Shown here one piece after another: positions 40,747 through 47,909 of a stretch of DNA of 64,000 nt; position 1 is the first letter of the stretch, and every line of letters starts with the position of its first letter. Position numbers and translations under genes: made by a program. Below the pieces are notes generated by a model, which did not search any database, was not told the DNA's origin, and saw nothing but the letters and a program-made list of their open reading frames with translations. The stretch covers positions 1 through 64,000 of the forward strand of contig NZ_JNXE01000040.1 in the NCBI RefSeq assembly GCF_000716605.1. Direction: 5' to 3'. The stretch is from Streptomyces sp. NRRL F-525 (GTDB lineage Bacteria; Actinomycetota; Actinomycetes; Streptomycetales; Streptomycetaceae).

Positions 40747-41834
40747 GCGAGCGACGGAGGGGTTTGGGCCGTGGGCTCGGCGCACTGATCCCCGCAGCCC
40801 CGACCGGGGAGAAGACGGTGGCTCCGGCTGCCATGGGTTCCGCGTCCCCGACGGCTGTTCCGGTCATCACCGGCGACCGGGGAGTGGCCGCGGCGAAGGT
40901 CACCACGCTGCCGCCGGTCTCCTACGACATGGAGGAGCCGTCGTCGAACGGCGCTGTGGAGACGTTCGCGCCTCCCATCGGTGCCCACTTCGCCGAGCTG
41001 CCCCTCGACTCCATCACGCCGAACTCGCGCCAGCCGCGTGAGGTCTTCGACGAGGACGCGCTGCAAGAGCTCGTCACCTCCATCAAGGAGGTCGGCCTTC
41101 TCCAGCCCGTCGTCGTACGGCAGGTCGGCCCGACGAGCTACGAGCTCATCATGGGCGAGCGGCGTTGGCGGGCCTGCCGTGAGGCTGGCCTGGAGGCGAT
41201 CCCGGCGATCGTGCGGGCCACGGACGACGAGAAGCTTCTCCTGGACGCGCTCCTGGAGAACCTGCACCGCGCCCAGCTGAACCCGCTCGAAGAGGCGGCT
41301 GCGTACGACCAGTTGCTCAAGGACTTCAACTGCACGCACGACCAGTTGGCGGACCGCATCGGGCGTTCGCGTCCGCAGGTCTCCAACACCCTGAGGCTGC
41401 TGAAGCTCTCGCCGTCGGTCCAGCGCCGTGTCGCCGCCGGAGTCCTCTCCGCCGGCCACGCCCGGGCGCTGCTCTCCGTGGACGACTCGGAGGAGCAGGA
41501 CCGGCTGGCCCACCGGATCGTGGCAGAGGGGCTCTCGGTGCGGGCCGTCGAGGAGATCGTGACCCTGATGGGTTCGCGGCCCCAGACGGCTCAGCGTTCC
41601 AAGGGGCCGCGGGCCGGCGCCCTGGTCTCCCCGGCGCTGTCCGATCTCGCCACGCGCCTCTCGGATCGCTTCGAGACCCGGGTGAAGGTCGACCTGGGCC
41701 AGAAGAAGGGGAAGATCACTGTCGAGTTTGCCTCGATGGAGGACCTTGAGCGGATCCTCGGTTCGCTGGCTCCGGGTGAGGGGCCGGTCCTGCAGCGGAG
41801 TCTGCTGGATGACGACGCGGAGGACGAGGCCTGA
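40743..41834 (+). CDS. parB: Chromosome partitioning CTPase/DNA-binding protein ParB
   Basis: A 363-residue ParB. The N-terminal [13 protein letters not shown] motif stimulates ParA. The CTP-binding/N-domain (about 80-170) has [11 protein letters not shown] and [13 protein letters not shown] helix-turn-helix (about 190-250, [18 protein letters not shown]) reads parS. A C-terminal dimerisation domain follows. ParB loads at the parS sites in this window and spreads. GTG start overlapping parA. Confidence 0.97.
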   Translation: MSERRRGLGRGLGALIPAAPTGEKTVAPAAMGSASPTAVPVITGDRGVAAAKVTTLPPVSYDMEEPSSNGAVETFAPPIGAHFAELPLDSITPNSRQPREVFDEDALQELVTSIKEVGLLQPVVVRQVGPTSYELIMGERRWRACREAGLEAIPAIVRATDDEKLLLDALLENLHRAQLNPLEEAAAYDQLLKDFNCTHDQLADRIGRSRPQVSNTLRLLKLSPSVQRRVAAGVLSAGHARALLSVDDSEEQDRLAHRIVAEGLSVRAVEEIVTLMGSRPQTAQRSKGPRAGALVSPALSDLATRLSDRFETRVKVDLGQKKGKITVEFASMEDLERILGSLAPGEGPVLQRSLLDDDAEDEA

Positions 41835-41875
41835 GCCGTCCGGCCGACGGCGGGGATTCTGTCCGTCCGACCAGC

Positions 41876-41918
41876 AGAGCGGGCCGTGTCCGGTGTGTAC
41901 CGGAACGCGGCCCGCTCT
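41876..41918 (+). terminator. Terminator of parAB
   Basis: Arms AGAGCGGGCCG (41876-41886) and CGGCCCGCTCT (41908-41918), followed by TTTGC. Confidence 0.85.
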
Positions 41919-42015
41919 TTGCTTTCTGTCGGTATCGATGCAATCGCATCATCGATACGATGCGTTGGGGTATGGCGCATCCACCTGGCAGCACCTCTTA
42001 GGGGAGGCGGGGGCC

Positions 42016-42273
42016 ATGCGAACGGTGAGCCGCACCGGACTGGTGAGCGCGGGTCTGGGCCTGGGGGCGGTCGGCGGGTTCGTCGGCAGTCTGCTCAGGG
42101 AACGCAGCGCTCTGACAGCCGCCCGTGACGCTGCGGGCGAAGGAAGCGAGGATCAGCCTTCATGGGGCGTCGGCTCGTACCGCTCACGCTGGACAACCTC
42201 CCGGACATTCCCAACCGTTGTCAGTCGTGCGTCTTCTGGGAGCTGGACCCCGTCAGAGGGCAAGCCGCGGTAA
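42016..42273 (+). CDS. Possible small membrane protein overlapping the GNAT gene
   Basis: An ATG with a very strong GGGGAGGCGGGGG upstream opens an 85-codon frame with GC-rich third positions over its first 50 codons. The N-terminus (MRTVSRTGLVSAGLGLGAVG) forms a Gly-rich hydrophobic helix followed by LLRERSALTAARD. The last 112 bases overlap the acetyltransferase in another frame and look like shadow sequence. It could be a real short membrane protein or a leader coupling translation to the next gene. Confidence 0.45.
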   Translation: MRTVSRTGLVSAGLGLGAVGGFVGSLLRERSALTAARDAAGEGSEDQPSWGVGSYRSRWTTSRTFPTVVSRASSGSWTPSEGKPR

Positions 42274-42779
42274 AGACGGACACGGCGGCCCTGGAGAAGG
42301 AAGCCTGGATCTCCGCCGTCCTCCTGGACTGGGGCTCCTGCGGGCGCGTCGTCTACGTCGATGACGTGCCAGTGGGCTTCGTCCTCTACGCACCCCCTGC
42401 CTATGTCCCCCGCTCGACGGCGTTTCCCACGAGCCCCGTCTCACCGGACGCCGTGCAACTGATGACGTCGTTCATCATGCCGGGCTACCAGGGGCAGGGA
42501 CTGGGACGGGTCATGGTGCAGACAGTGGCCAAGGATCTGCTGCGGCGGGGCTTCAAAGCGATCGAGGCCTTCGGCGATGCCCGCGCGAAAGAGGCCGCCT
42601 GCGTCCTGCCCGCCGATCATCTGCTCGCTGTGGGCTTCAAGACGGTCCGTCAGCATCCCACCTATCCACGGCTGAGGCTGGAGCTGCGTACGACGCTCTC
42701 CTGGAAGGAAGACGTGGAGATGGCGCTCGACCGGTTGCTGGGAGCCGTGCAGAAGGAACCAGCGCTTCGACCGCTCTAA
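42162..42779 (+). CDS. GNAT-family N-acetyltransferase
   Basis: A 205-residue GCN5-related acetyltransferase. Motif A, the acetyl-CoA pyrophosphate-binding loop, is PGYQGQGLGRVMVQT (about 107-121). The N-terminus has a CxxC-like CQSCVFWELDP segment. The substrate is unknown. It ends at a bidirectional terminator facing trxA. Position after parB is conserved among streptomycetes as I recall. Confidence 0.88.
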   Translation: MGRRLVPLTLDNLPDIPNRCQSCVFWELDPVRGQAAVKTDTAALEKEAWISAVLLDWGSCGRVVYVDDVPVGFVLYAPPAYVPRSTAFPTSPVSPDAVQLMTSFIMPGYQGQGLGRVMVQTVAKDLLRRGFKAIEAFGDARAKEAACVLPADHLLAVGFKTVRQHPTYPRLRLELRTTLSWKEDVEMALDRLLGAVQKEPALRPL

Positions 42780-42782
42780 AGC

Positions 42783-42814
42783 GAAGGGGCCGACTCCGGA
42801 GAGTCGGCCCCTTC
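42783..42814. terminator. Bidirectional terminator between GNAT gene and trxA
   Basis: Perfect 14-bp arms (42783-42796 and 42801-42814) with a CGGA loop; two parS sites follow at once. Confidence 0.9.
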
Positions 42815-42816
42815 AT

Positions 42817-42830
42817 GTTTCACGTGAAAC
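42817..42830. promoter_or_regulatory. parS: parS site
   Basis: Perfect GTTTCACGTGAAAC, 3 bases after a bidirectional terminator at convergent gene ends. Confidence 0.95.
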
Positions 42831-42833
42831 ACG

Positions 42834-42847
42834 GTTTCACGTGAAAC
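42834..42847. promoter_or_regulatory. parS: parS site
   Basis: Perfect GTTTCACGTGAAAC, start-to-start distance 17 from the previous site, ending just before the trxA stop. Confidence 0.95.
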
Positions 42848-42848
42848 A

Positions 42849-43184
42849 TCACTTCGCGGCGATGAACTCGTCGAGGTCGCGAAGGATCGCGGCCTTCGGC
42901 TTGGCGCCGACGATGGTCTTGGCGACCTCGCCGCCCTGGTAGACGTTCAGGGTCGGGATGGACATGACGCCGTACCGGGCGGCCGTAGCCGGGTTCTCGT
43001 CGATGTTGAGCTTGACGATCTCGATCTGGTCGCCGTGTTCGGCCGCGATGGCTTCGAGGGACGGAGCGATCTGGCGGCACGGGCCGCACCAGGAAGCCCA
43101 GAAGTCCACCAGGACGGGCTTGTCGCTCTTGAGGACGTCCTCGTCGAAGGAATCGTCGGTCACATTCTTCAGAGTGCCGGCCAC
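42849..43184 (-). CDS. trxA: Thioredoxin
   Basis: A 111-residue thioredoxin with the redox motif W-CGPC (Cys33, Cys36) and the cis-Pro in MSIPTLNVY. It reduces disulfides in cytosolic proteins, using electrons from TrxB. GTG start with AAGGAG. It lies 42 bases after trxB and is probably co-transcribed from the sigma-R-type promoter upstream of trxB. Confidence 0.97.
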   Translation of the reverse strand: MAGTLKNVTDDSFDEDVLKSDKPVLVDFWASWCGPCRQIAPSLEAIAAEHGDQIEIVKLNIDENPATAARYGVMSIPTLNVYQGGEVAKTIVGAKPKAAILRDLDEFIAAK

Positions 43185-43226
43185 GGCGGGCTCCTTAACT
43201 TGATCGTGCGGTGGGGAGGATGGGGG

Positions 43227-44195
43227 TCAGACGGTGGTCTTCGCGGGCTCCGCCTGCTCCTTGTCCGCGAGGGCGGCAAGGAAGTGCTCGGTGTCCAGAG
43301 CGGCGGAGCAGCCGGTACCGGCTGCGGTGATCGCCTGGCGGTAGGTGTGGTCGACGACGTCACCGGCGCCGAAGACACCGGTCAGGTTGGTGCGAGTCGA
43401 GGGCGCCTCGACCTTCAGGTAGCCCTCCCCGTCCAGGTCGAGCTGGCCCTTGAAGAGCTCCGTGCGGGGGTCGTGGCCGATCGCGATGAACAGGCCCGTC
43501 ACCGCCAGGTCCGAGAGTTCCCCGGTCTTCAGGTTGCGCAGCTTGAGGCCGGCGAGCTTGGGGTCGCCCTCGATCTCGGCGACCTCGCTGTCCCAGACGA
43601 ACTTGATCTTCGGGTCGGCGAAGGCGCGCTCCTGCATCGCCTTGGAGGCGCGCAGGCTGTCCCGGCGGTGGACGATCGTCACGGACTTGGCGAAGCGGGA
43701 GAGGAAGGTCGCCTCCTCCATCGCCGTGTCGCCGCCGCCGATGACGGCGATGTCCTGGTCCTTGAAGAAGAACCCGTCACAGGTGGCACACCAGGAGACA
43801 CCCCGGCCGGACAGCGCGTCCTCGTTCCGCAGGCCCAGCTTGCGGTGCTGAGAGCCGGTGGTGACGATGACGGCCTTCGCCCGGTGCACGGTGCCCGAGG
43901 TGTCCGTGACGGTCTTGACCTCACCGGTCAGGTCGACGGAGACCACGTCGTCCGGGATCAGCTCAGCGCCGAAGCGCTCGGCCTGGGCGCGCATGTTGTC
44001 CATGAGCTCGGGGCCCATGACGCCGTCCTGGAAGCCCGGGAAGTTCTCGACCTCGGTGGTGTTCATCAGCGCGCCACCAGCGGTGACGGCACCTTCGAAC
44101 ACCAGCGGCTTCAGCGACGCGCGCGCGGTGTAGAGCGCCGCCGTGTAGCCGGCGGGCCCGGAGCCGATGATGATCACGTTTCGGACGTCGCTCAC
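43227..44195 (-). CDS. trxB: Thioredoxin reductase (NADPH)
   Basis: A 322-residue FAD/NADPH flavoprotein: FAD motif [10 protein letters not shown] (about 11-20), redox pair CATC (Cys136, Cys139) and an NADPH-binding [10 protein letters not shown]. It reduces thioredoxin TrxA encoded next. A GGAAT-N18-GTT promoter lies 73-98 bases upstream, placing the pair in the disulfide-stress (SigR) regulon. Confidence 0.97.
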   Translation of the reverse strand: MSDVRNVIIIGSGPAGYTAALYTARASLKPLVFEGAVTAGGALMNTTEVENFPGFQDGVMGPELMDNMRAQAERFGAELIPDDVVSVDLTGEVKTVTDTSGTVHRAKAVIVTTGSQHRKLGLRNEDALSGRGVSWCATCDGFFFKDQDIAVIGGGDTAMEEATFLSRFAKSVTIVHRRDSLRASKAMQERAFADPKIKFVWDSEVAEIEGDPKLAGLKLRNLKTGELSDLAVTGLFIAIGHDPRTELFKGQLDLDGEGYLKVEAPSTRTNLTGVFGAGDVVDHTYRQAITAAGTGCSAALDTEHFLAALADKEQAEPAKTTV

Positions 44196-44267
44196 GGCTT
44201 GGTTCCTCGTCTCTGGACTGCGTCAGTACGACCGGCGGGAGCCCCTGTCAGAGCCTCCACACCACCC

Positions 44268-44293
44268 AACGGATCCTACGGGGCCAGCATTCC
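44268..44293 (-). promoter_or_regulatory. SigR-type promoter of trxBA
   Basis: On the minus strand GGAAT (44293-44289), exactly 18 bases, then GTT (44270-44268): a perfect match to the sigma-R consensus, at a proper distance from the trxB ATG at 44195. S. coelicolor trxBA is a known SigR target. Confidence 0.88.
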
Positions 44294-44366
44294 CGCTGTG
44301 TCCGGGCACACGGAGACAGCACGCGGCAGGGAATCGCCACGGTGGGTGGAGCGTAGAAGTCCGGAG

Positions 44367-45329
44367 TCAGGAATGCGGGAACGACCGGGTCAGAAGGACC
44401 TTGCCAGGAGTGGATGTCTGGCGGCTCACGCAGGCCGCGTCGACGACGTAGGCCGTGACGCGGCTGTTGTCGGAAGCGTCGGGGAGCACCACGAGATAGG
44501 CGGCGGTCCCGTTGTAGGTGCCCTTCTTGAAAGCGAGGACATCGGTGTTGCCACGGTCGACGCCCTGCCGGATGCAGTCCGGGATGGAGCCGGACGGTTC
44601 GATCAGGGTCTTGGGAGTCTTGGTGGAAGACTCCGCGCCGCCGGGGTCGGACGCGACGTTCCAGGGCTTCTGACTGTTGGCGCCCTGACTCGTGGACGAC
44701 TTGGTGGAGAGGAGACCCGAGACCTCGCTCTCCAGCTTCCCCTTGGAGAAGGTGTCCGCAGAGCTGGTCGCGTTCCCCTGAGCGGTGTCGGACGACGTGT
44801 GGTCGCCCAGCGACTGGATGAACAGAGAGCCGGCTCCCAGTACGGCCGCGGTGAACACGGCTCCCAGGACGATCCGCCCGCGACGTCCGCCGCGAGTCCG
44901 CTCCTTGCGTTCCTTACGATCCTTGCGTCCGGGACCGGTCGCTGCGTGTCCGTGTCCTGACGGGCGGTCCGACGTCAGCGATGTTTCACGTGAAACATGC
45001 GCCTCGCTGTCCTCGTCCGATGTGGCTCGGGACGCGCTCACCAATGTTGGCGCGGCCAGGGCCTCGGGGGCGGTGGAGCCCAGCAGCGCCTCCGCCGCGA
45101 GGGCTGCGTCGATACGGCCCGCGACCTCGGCGGGCATACGCGGCGGGCCGGGCATGCTGCCCAGCAGACCCCGGATCTCCTCTAGCGAGTCGTGGACGTC
45201 CGCACAGAGTTCGCACTCGTCCAGATGCCGTCGTACCTCGGCTCCCCTGGACGGCGGGAGAAGGCCCTCGGTGAGGTCGGAGATCTCCGCGACGTCCGGG
45301 TGCCCGGCCGTGTCTGTCGTGGATGTCAC
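44367..45329 (-). CDS. Zinc-binding-type anti-sigma factor for SigM
   Basis: A 320-residue membrane protein. The N-terminal ZAS-like domain has His35, Cys39, Cys42 (HLDECELC), which binds an ECF sigma factor and may release it on oxidation. A long linker, a basic KDRKERKERTRGGRRGR stop-transfer patch, one membrane helix (about 152-172, IVLGAVFTAAVLGAGSLFI) and a secreted Ser/Thr-rich domain follow. The GTG start overlaps the sigM stop, the usual sigma/anti-sigma pairing. A perfect parS (44983-44996) lies in its coding sequence, read as VSRET. Confidence 0.9.
   Translation of the reverse strand: MTSTTDTAGHPDVAEISDLTEGLLPPSRGAEVRRHLDECELCADVHDSLEEIRGLLGSMPGPPRMPAEVAGRIDAALAAEALLGSTAPEALAAPTLVSASRATSDEDSEAHVSRETSLTSDRPSGHGHAATGPGRKDRKERKERTRGGRRGRIVLGAVFTAAVLGAGSLFIQSLGDHTSSDTAQGNATSSADTFSKGKLESEVSGLLSTKSSTSQGANSQKPWNVASDPGGAESSTKTPKTLIEPSGSIPDCIRQGVDRGNTDVLAFKKGTYNGTAAYLVVLPDASDNSRVTAYVVDAACVSRQTSTPGKVLLTRSFPHS
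44983..44996. promoter_or_regulatory. parS: parS site inside the anti-sigma gene
   Basis: Perfect GTTTCACGTGAAAC in the linker region of the anti-sigma coding sequence. Confidence 0.95.
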
Positions 45330-46051
45330 GCTCGCCCACCTCCGCCCTTCACAGCAGCTGAATCGCTCGGCCCTGCATCCTTGGGACCTCCGTCGCGAGG
45401 TCCCGCTGCCGGTGGGACGGATGTCCCCTGCGCCCGGTTCCGTCCAGCGCCCGGTTCCTTGCCGTCACCGGCTCTTTCCGGCCGTAGATGGGTGAGCAGC
45501 GGCAGCAGTCTGGCTCTTCCGCGGGCGCAGCGGCTCTTCACCGTGCCGGTCGGCACATCGAGCATGCGGGCGGCCTCCGCGACGGGGTAGCCCTGCATGT
45601 CCACGAGGACGAGGGCGGCGCGCTGGTCGGGCGGGAGGGTGCCCAGGGCTTCCAGCAGTTGGCGGTGCAGGTCGTTGCGCTCCGCGGGAGCCGAGGCCGA
45701 CTCGTGCGGTTCCAGGAGCTGTTCCAGGCGCTCCGTGTCGTCGACCGGAGACGTCTTCCTGGAGGCCGCCTTGCGGGCGCGGTCCAGACAGGCGTTCACC
45801 GTGATGCGGTGCAGCCAGGTCGTGACGGCCGACTGGCCGCGGAAGGTGTGGGCGGCCCGGTAGGCGGAGACAAGGGCGTCCTGGACCGCGTCAGCGGCCT
45901 CCTCGCGGTCTCCCAGCGTGCGCAGGGCCACGGCCCAGAGCCGGTCCCGGTGCCGCCGTACGAGCTCACCGAAGGCGTCCGGGTCGCCTTCGACATGGCG
46001 GGCGAGCAGATCCTGATCGCTCGTTCCGTCGTATCCGGCGCCTTCCGCCAT
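45326..46051 (-). CDS. sigM: ECF RNA polymerase sigma factor SigM
   Basis: A 241-residue ECF sigma factor: region 2 (about 20-90, GELVRRHRDRLWAVALRTLG, DAVQDALVSAYRAAHTFRG) and region 4 (about 125-180, TLPPDQRAALVLVDMQGYP, GTVKSRCARGRARL), then a disordered Gly/Pro-rich tail (about 185-241) not typical of the family. Its order murJ-pseudokinase-sigM-anti-sigma-trxBA parallels the mycobacterial mviN-sigM-trxBC locus, which supports the name. Note that a different S. coelicolor factor has also been called SigM. Confidence 0.9.
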   Translation of the reverse strand: MAEGAGYDGTSDQDLLARHVEGDPDAFGELVRRHRDRLWAVALRTLGDREEAADAVQDALVSAYRAAHTFRGQSAVTTWLHRITVNACLDRARKAASRKTSPVDDTERLEQLLEPHESASAPAERNDLHRQLLEALGTLPPDQRAALVLVDMQGYPVAEAARMLDVPTGTVKSRCARGRARLLPLLTHLRPERAGDGKEPGAGRNRAQGTSVPPAAGPRDGGPKDAGPSDSAAVKGGGGRA

Positions 46052-46078
46052 CGGACCCCCTCCCCCTCCGGTGAGACG

Positions 46079-47791
46079 TCAGCCCGTGAACTTCACGTCG
46101 GTGATGGCCTGCTTGTAGCCGGCGTCGCTGTACTGGTCGCTGTCCGCGTGCGGCAGAGCGGTGAGCCAGACAAGAACGTACCGGCTCCTCACGTGTTTGG
46201 TGACCTTCACCGTGGCACTGGTACCGGTCGTCGTGACGGTGCCGAGTTGTGTCATGGAGTCAAGCGAGGAGGGCGACAGCGAGTTGGTCGCGTAGAGCTT
46301 CACCGTCGTGTGATCGCCGCCGTAGTAGAGCCCTATGGTCGCCGTGGAGACGTCCTGGACCGAACCGAGGTCGTAGACGATGCCCACGCCCGGCTTGTAC
46401 GGCGCGAGCACCGGGCCCCCTATGAAGCTGGAGGTCCTCCAGTACGTGGACTTGTCGCCGTCGTAGGTCTTGTCGACGTCGTTCGGGTGCTGGGCGTCGC
46501 CCTTCGCCACGAACTCCTTGGCGCCCTGGATCGCGAACGTCTTGACCGGCTTGGTCTTGTCGCCGCTCTTGTCGTTCCCGTCCGTCGTCTGGGTCTGCTT
46601 GGTGTCCTCGGACTTGTTGCCCTGGTCCATGAGGGCGTCCGCGAGCTGCCAGCTGCCCAGGCCCAGTGCGGCGATCAGCAGCGCGGACACGGCCCACTTG
46701 AGGGCCTTGCCGGTGCGGCTCTGCAGCGGGGGCGGCGGGGTCGGCAGAACCTGGGTGGCACCGGGCGGCGACGGACGGCCGTACGTGCCCTGCTGGTACG
46801 TCGTGCGCTGGTACTCGGGCGGTGCGGTGAACGAGGGCTCCGGCGGGCGGATGCGGGGCATCTCGCCGATCGCCTTCACCAGTTCCTCCGGCGTGGTGCA
46901 CGCCGACTCGTGCCGGGAGGCCGTAGCACCGTCGTTGGCGAGCGCGCGCATGGCGAGCTCCGACAGACCGCGGTGGACACCGGCGCGCACCTGGTCGGGG
47001 GCGATGAGACCGACGCCCTTGGGCAGCCCGGACAGGCCGTAGGCGTCGCTCTCGTACGGCCAGCGCTGGGTGAGCGCCGCGTACAGCAGGGCGCCGATCG
47101 CCTCCGTGTCCGTGCGCTGCGGGGTGTCCGAACTGATGCCGCGCAGCGCGGCGTTGACGGCAAGGCCGCGGATGCGCCACTGGCCGGACGAGGTGCGCAG
47201 CACCGCGTTCGGGTTCAGGCGCAGATGGGCGAGGCCCTCGCGGTGCGCGGCGGCCATGGCCGAGGCGATCTGACTGACCATCTGGTAGGCGTCGTGCACC
47301 TCCAGCGGGCCGGGGGCCAGAAGCGCCGTCAGTTCCGTGGCGTCGGGCAGCCATTCGTGGACGACGTAGACGAGGTCGTTCTCCTCCACGGCGTCCAGGA
47401 CCTGGACGAAGCGTGGATCGCCCAGCAGCGCCGAGGAACGGGCCGCGGCCAGCACGGAACGTGCCCGCGCATGGTCCGCGGGCAGGATGTGGACGCCGAC
47501 GGCACGGCGGAGTTTCTCGTCCACCGCGCGCCAACTGCTGAAGCCGTCCAGACGGGTGACGCACTCTTCGAGGCGATAGCGTCTGGCGAGCTTGTGACCG
47601 CTGTGCAGTTCGGGAGGCGAGGCCTTCTCGGTTTCCTCGATCCCGCCGCTCCCCTGTGCCTTGTCGCTCTCCGTGTCCCGCTCCGGGTTCTGGGCCACCC
47701 CGTCGGCCGTGGCCTGGTCCGCCTTGGCGGTCAGCGGCTCGTCGCCGCTGTTGTCTGCCACGTCGACGGCAGCCGTGCTCCGTTCCGCCAC
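46079..47791 (-). CDS. Membrane pseudokinase with extracellular discoidin-like domain (MviN-type partner)
   Basis: A 570-residue protein. Residues about 60-330 have a kinase fold without catalysis: the VAIK lysine position reads VGVHIL, the HRD loop reads HLRLNPNAVL and DFG is lost (RGLAV). A Pro-rich linker, one membrane helix (about 362-385) and a C-terminal F5/8-type carbohydrate-binding-like domain follow (about 415-570, with TYDGDKSTYW and YDLGSVQDVSTATIGLYY). The GTG at 47791 is preferred for its AGGAG; a GTG at 47851 lacks one. In mycobacteria these domains are fused to MurJ/MviN; here the adjacent murJ is separate. Confidence 0.88.
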   Translation of the reverse strand: MAERSTAAVDVADNSGDEPLTAKADQATADGVAQNPERDTESDKAQGSGGIEETEKASPPELHSGHKLARRYRLEECVTRLDGFSSWRAVDEKLRRAVGVHILPADHARARSVLAAARSSALLGDPRFVQVLDAVEENDLVYVVHEWLPDATELTALLAPGPLEVHDAYQMVSQIASAMAAAHREGLAHLRLNPNAVLRTSSGQWRIRGLAVNAALRGISSDTPQRTDTEAIGALLYAALTQRWPYESDAYGLSGLPKGVGLIAPDQVRAGVHRGLSELAMRALANDGATASRHESACTTPEELVKAIGEMPRIRPPEPSFTAPPEYQRTTYQQGTYGRPSPPGATQVLPTPPPPLQSRTGKALKWAVSALLIAALGLGSWQLADALMDQGNKSEDTKQTQTTDGNDKSGDKTKPVKTFAIQGAKEFVAKGDAQHPNDVDKTYDGDKSTYWRTSSFIGGPVLAPYKPGVGIVYDLGSVQDVSTATIGLYYGGDHTTVKLYATNSLSPSSLDSMTQLGTVTTTGTSATVKVTKHVRSRYVLVWLTALPHADSDQYSDAGYKQAITDVKFTG

Positions 47792-47909
47792 CGTCGCTCC
47801 TGCCTCCCCATCCGTTGCACGCTGTCCGACGCCGAAACCAATTGTGCCCACAGTCTGCCGCTATGCACGACACACAGCGGCGGACGATGGTTGTGCGTGT
47901 GCCCCCGCC

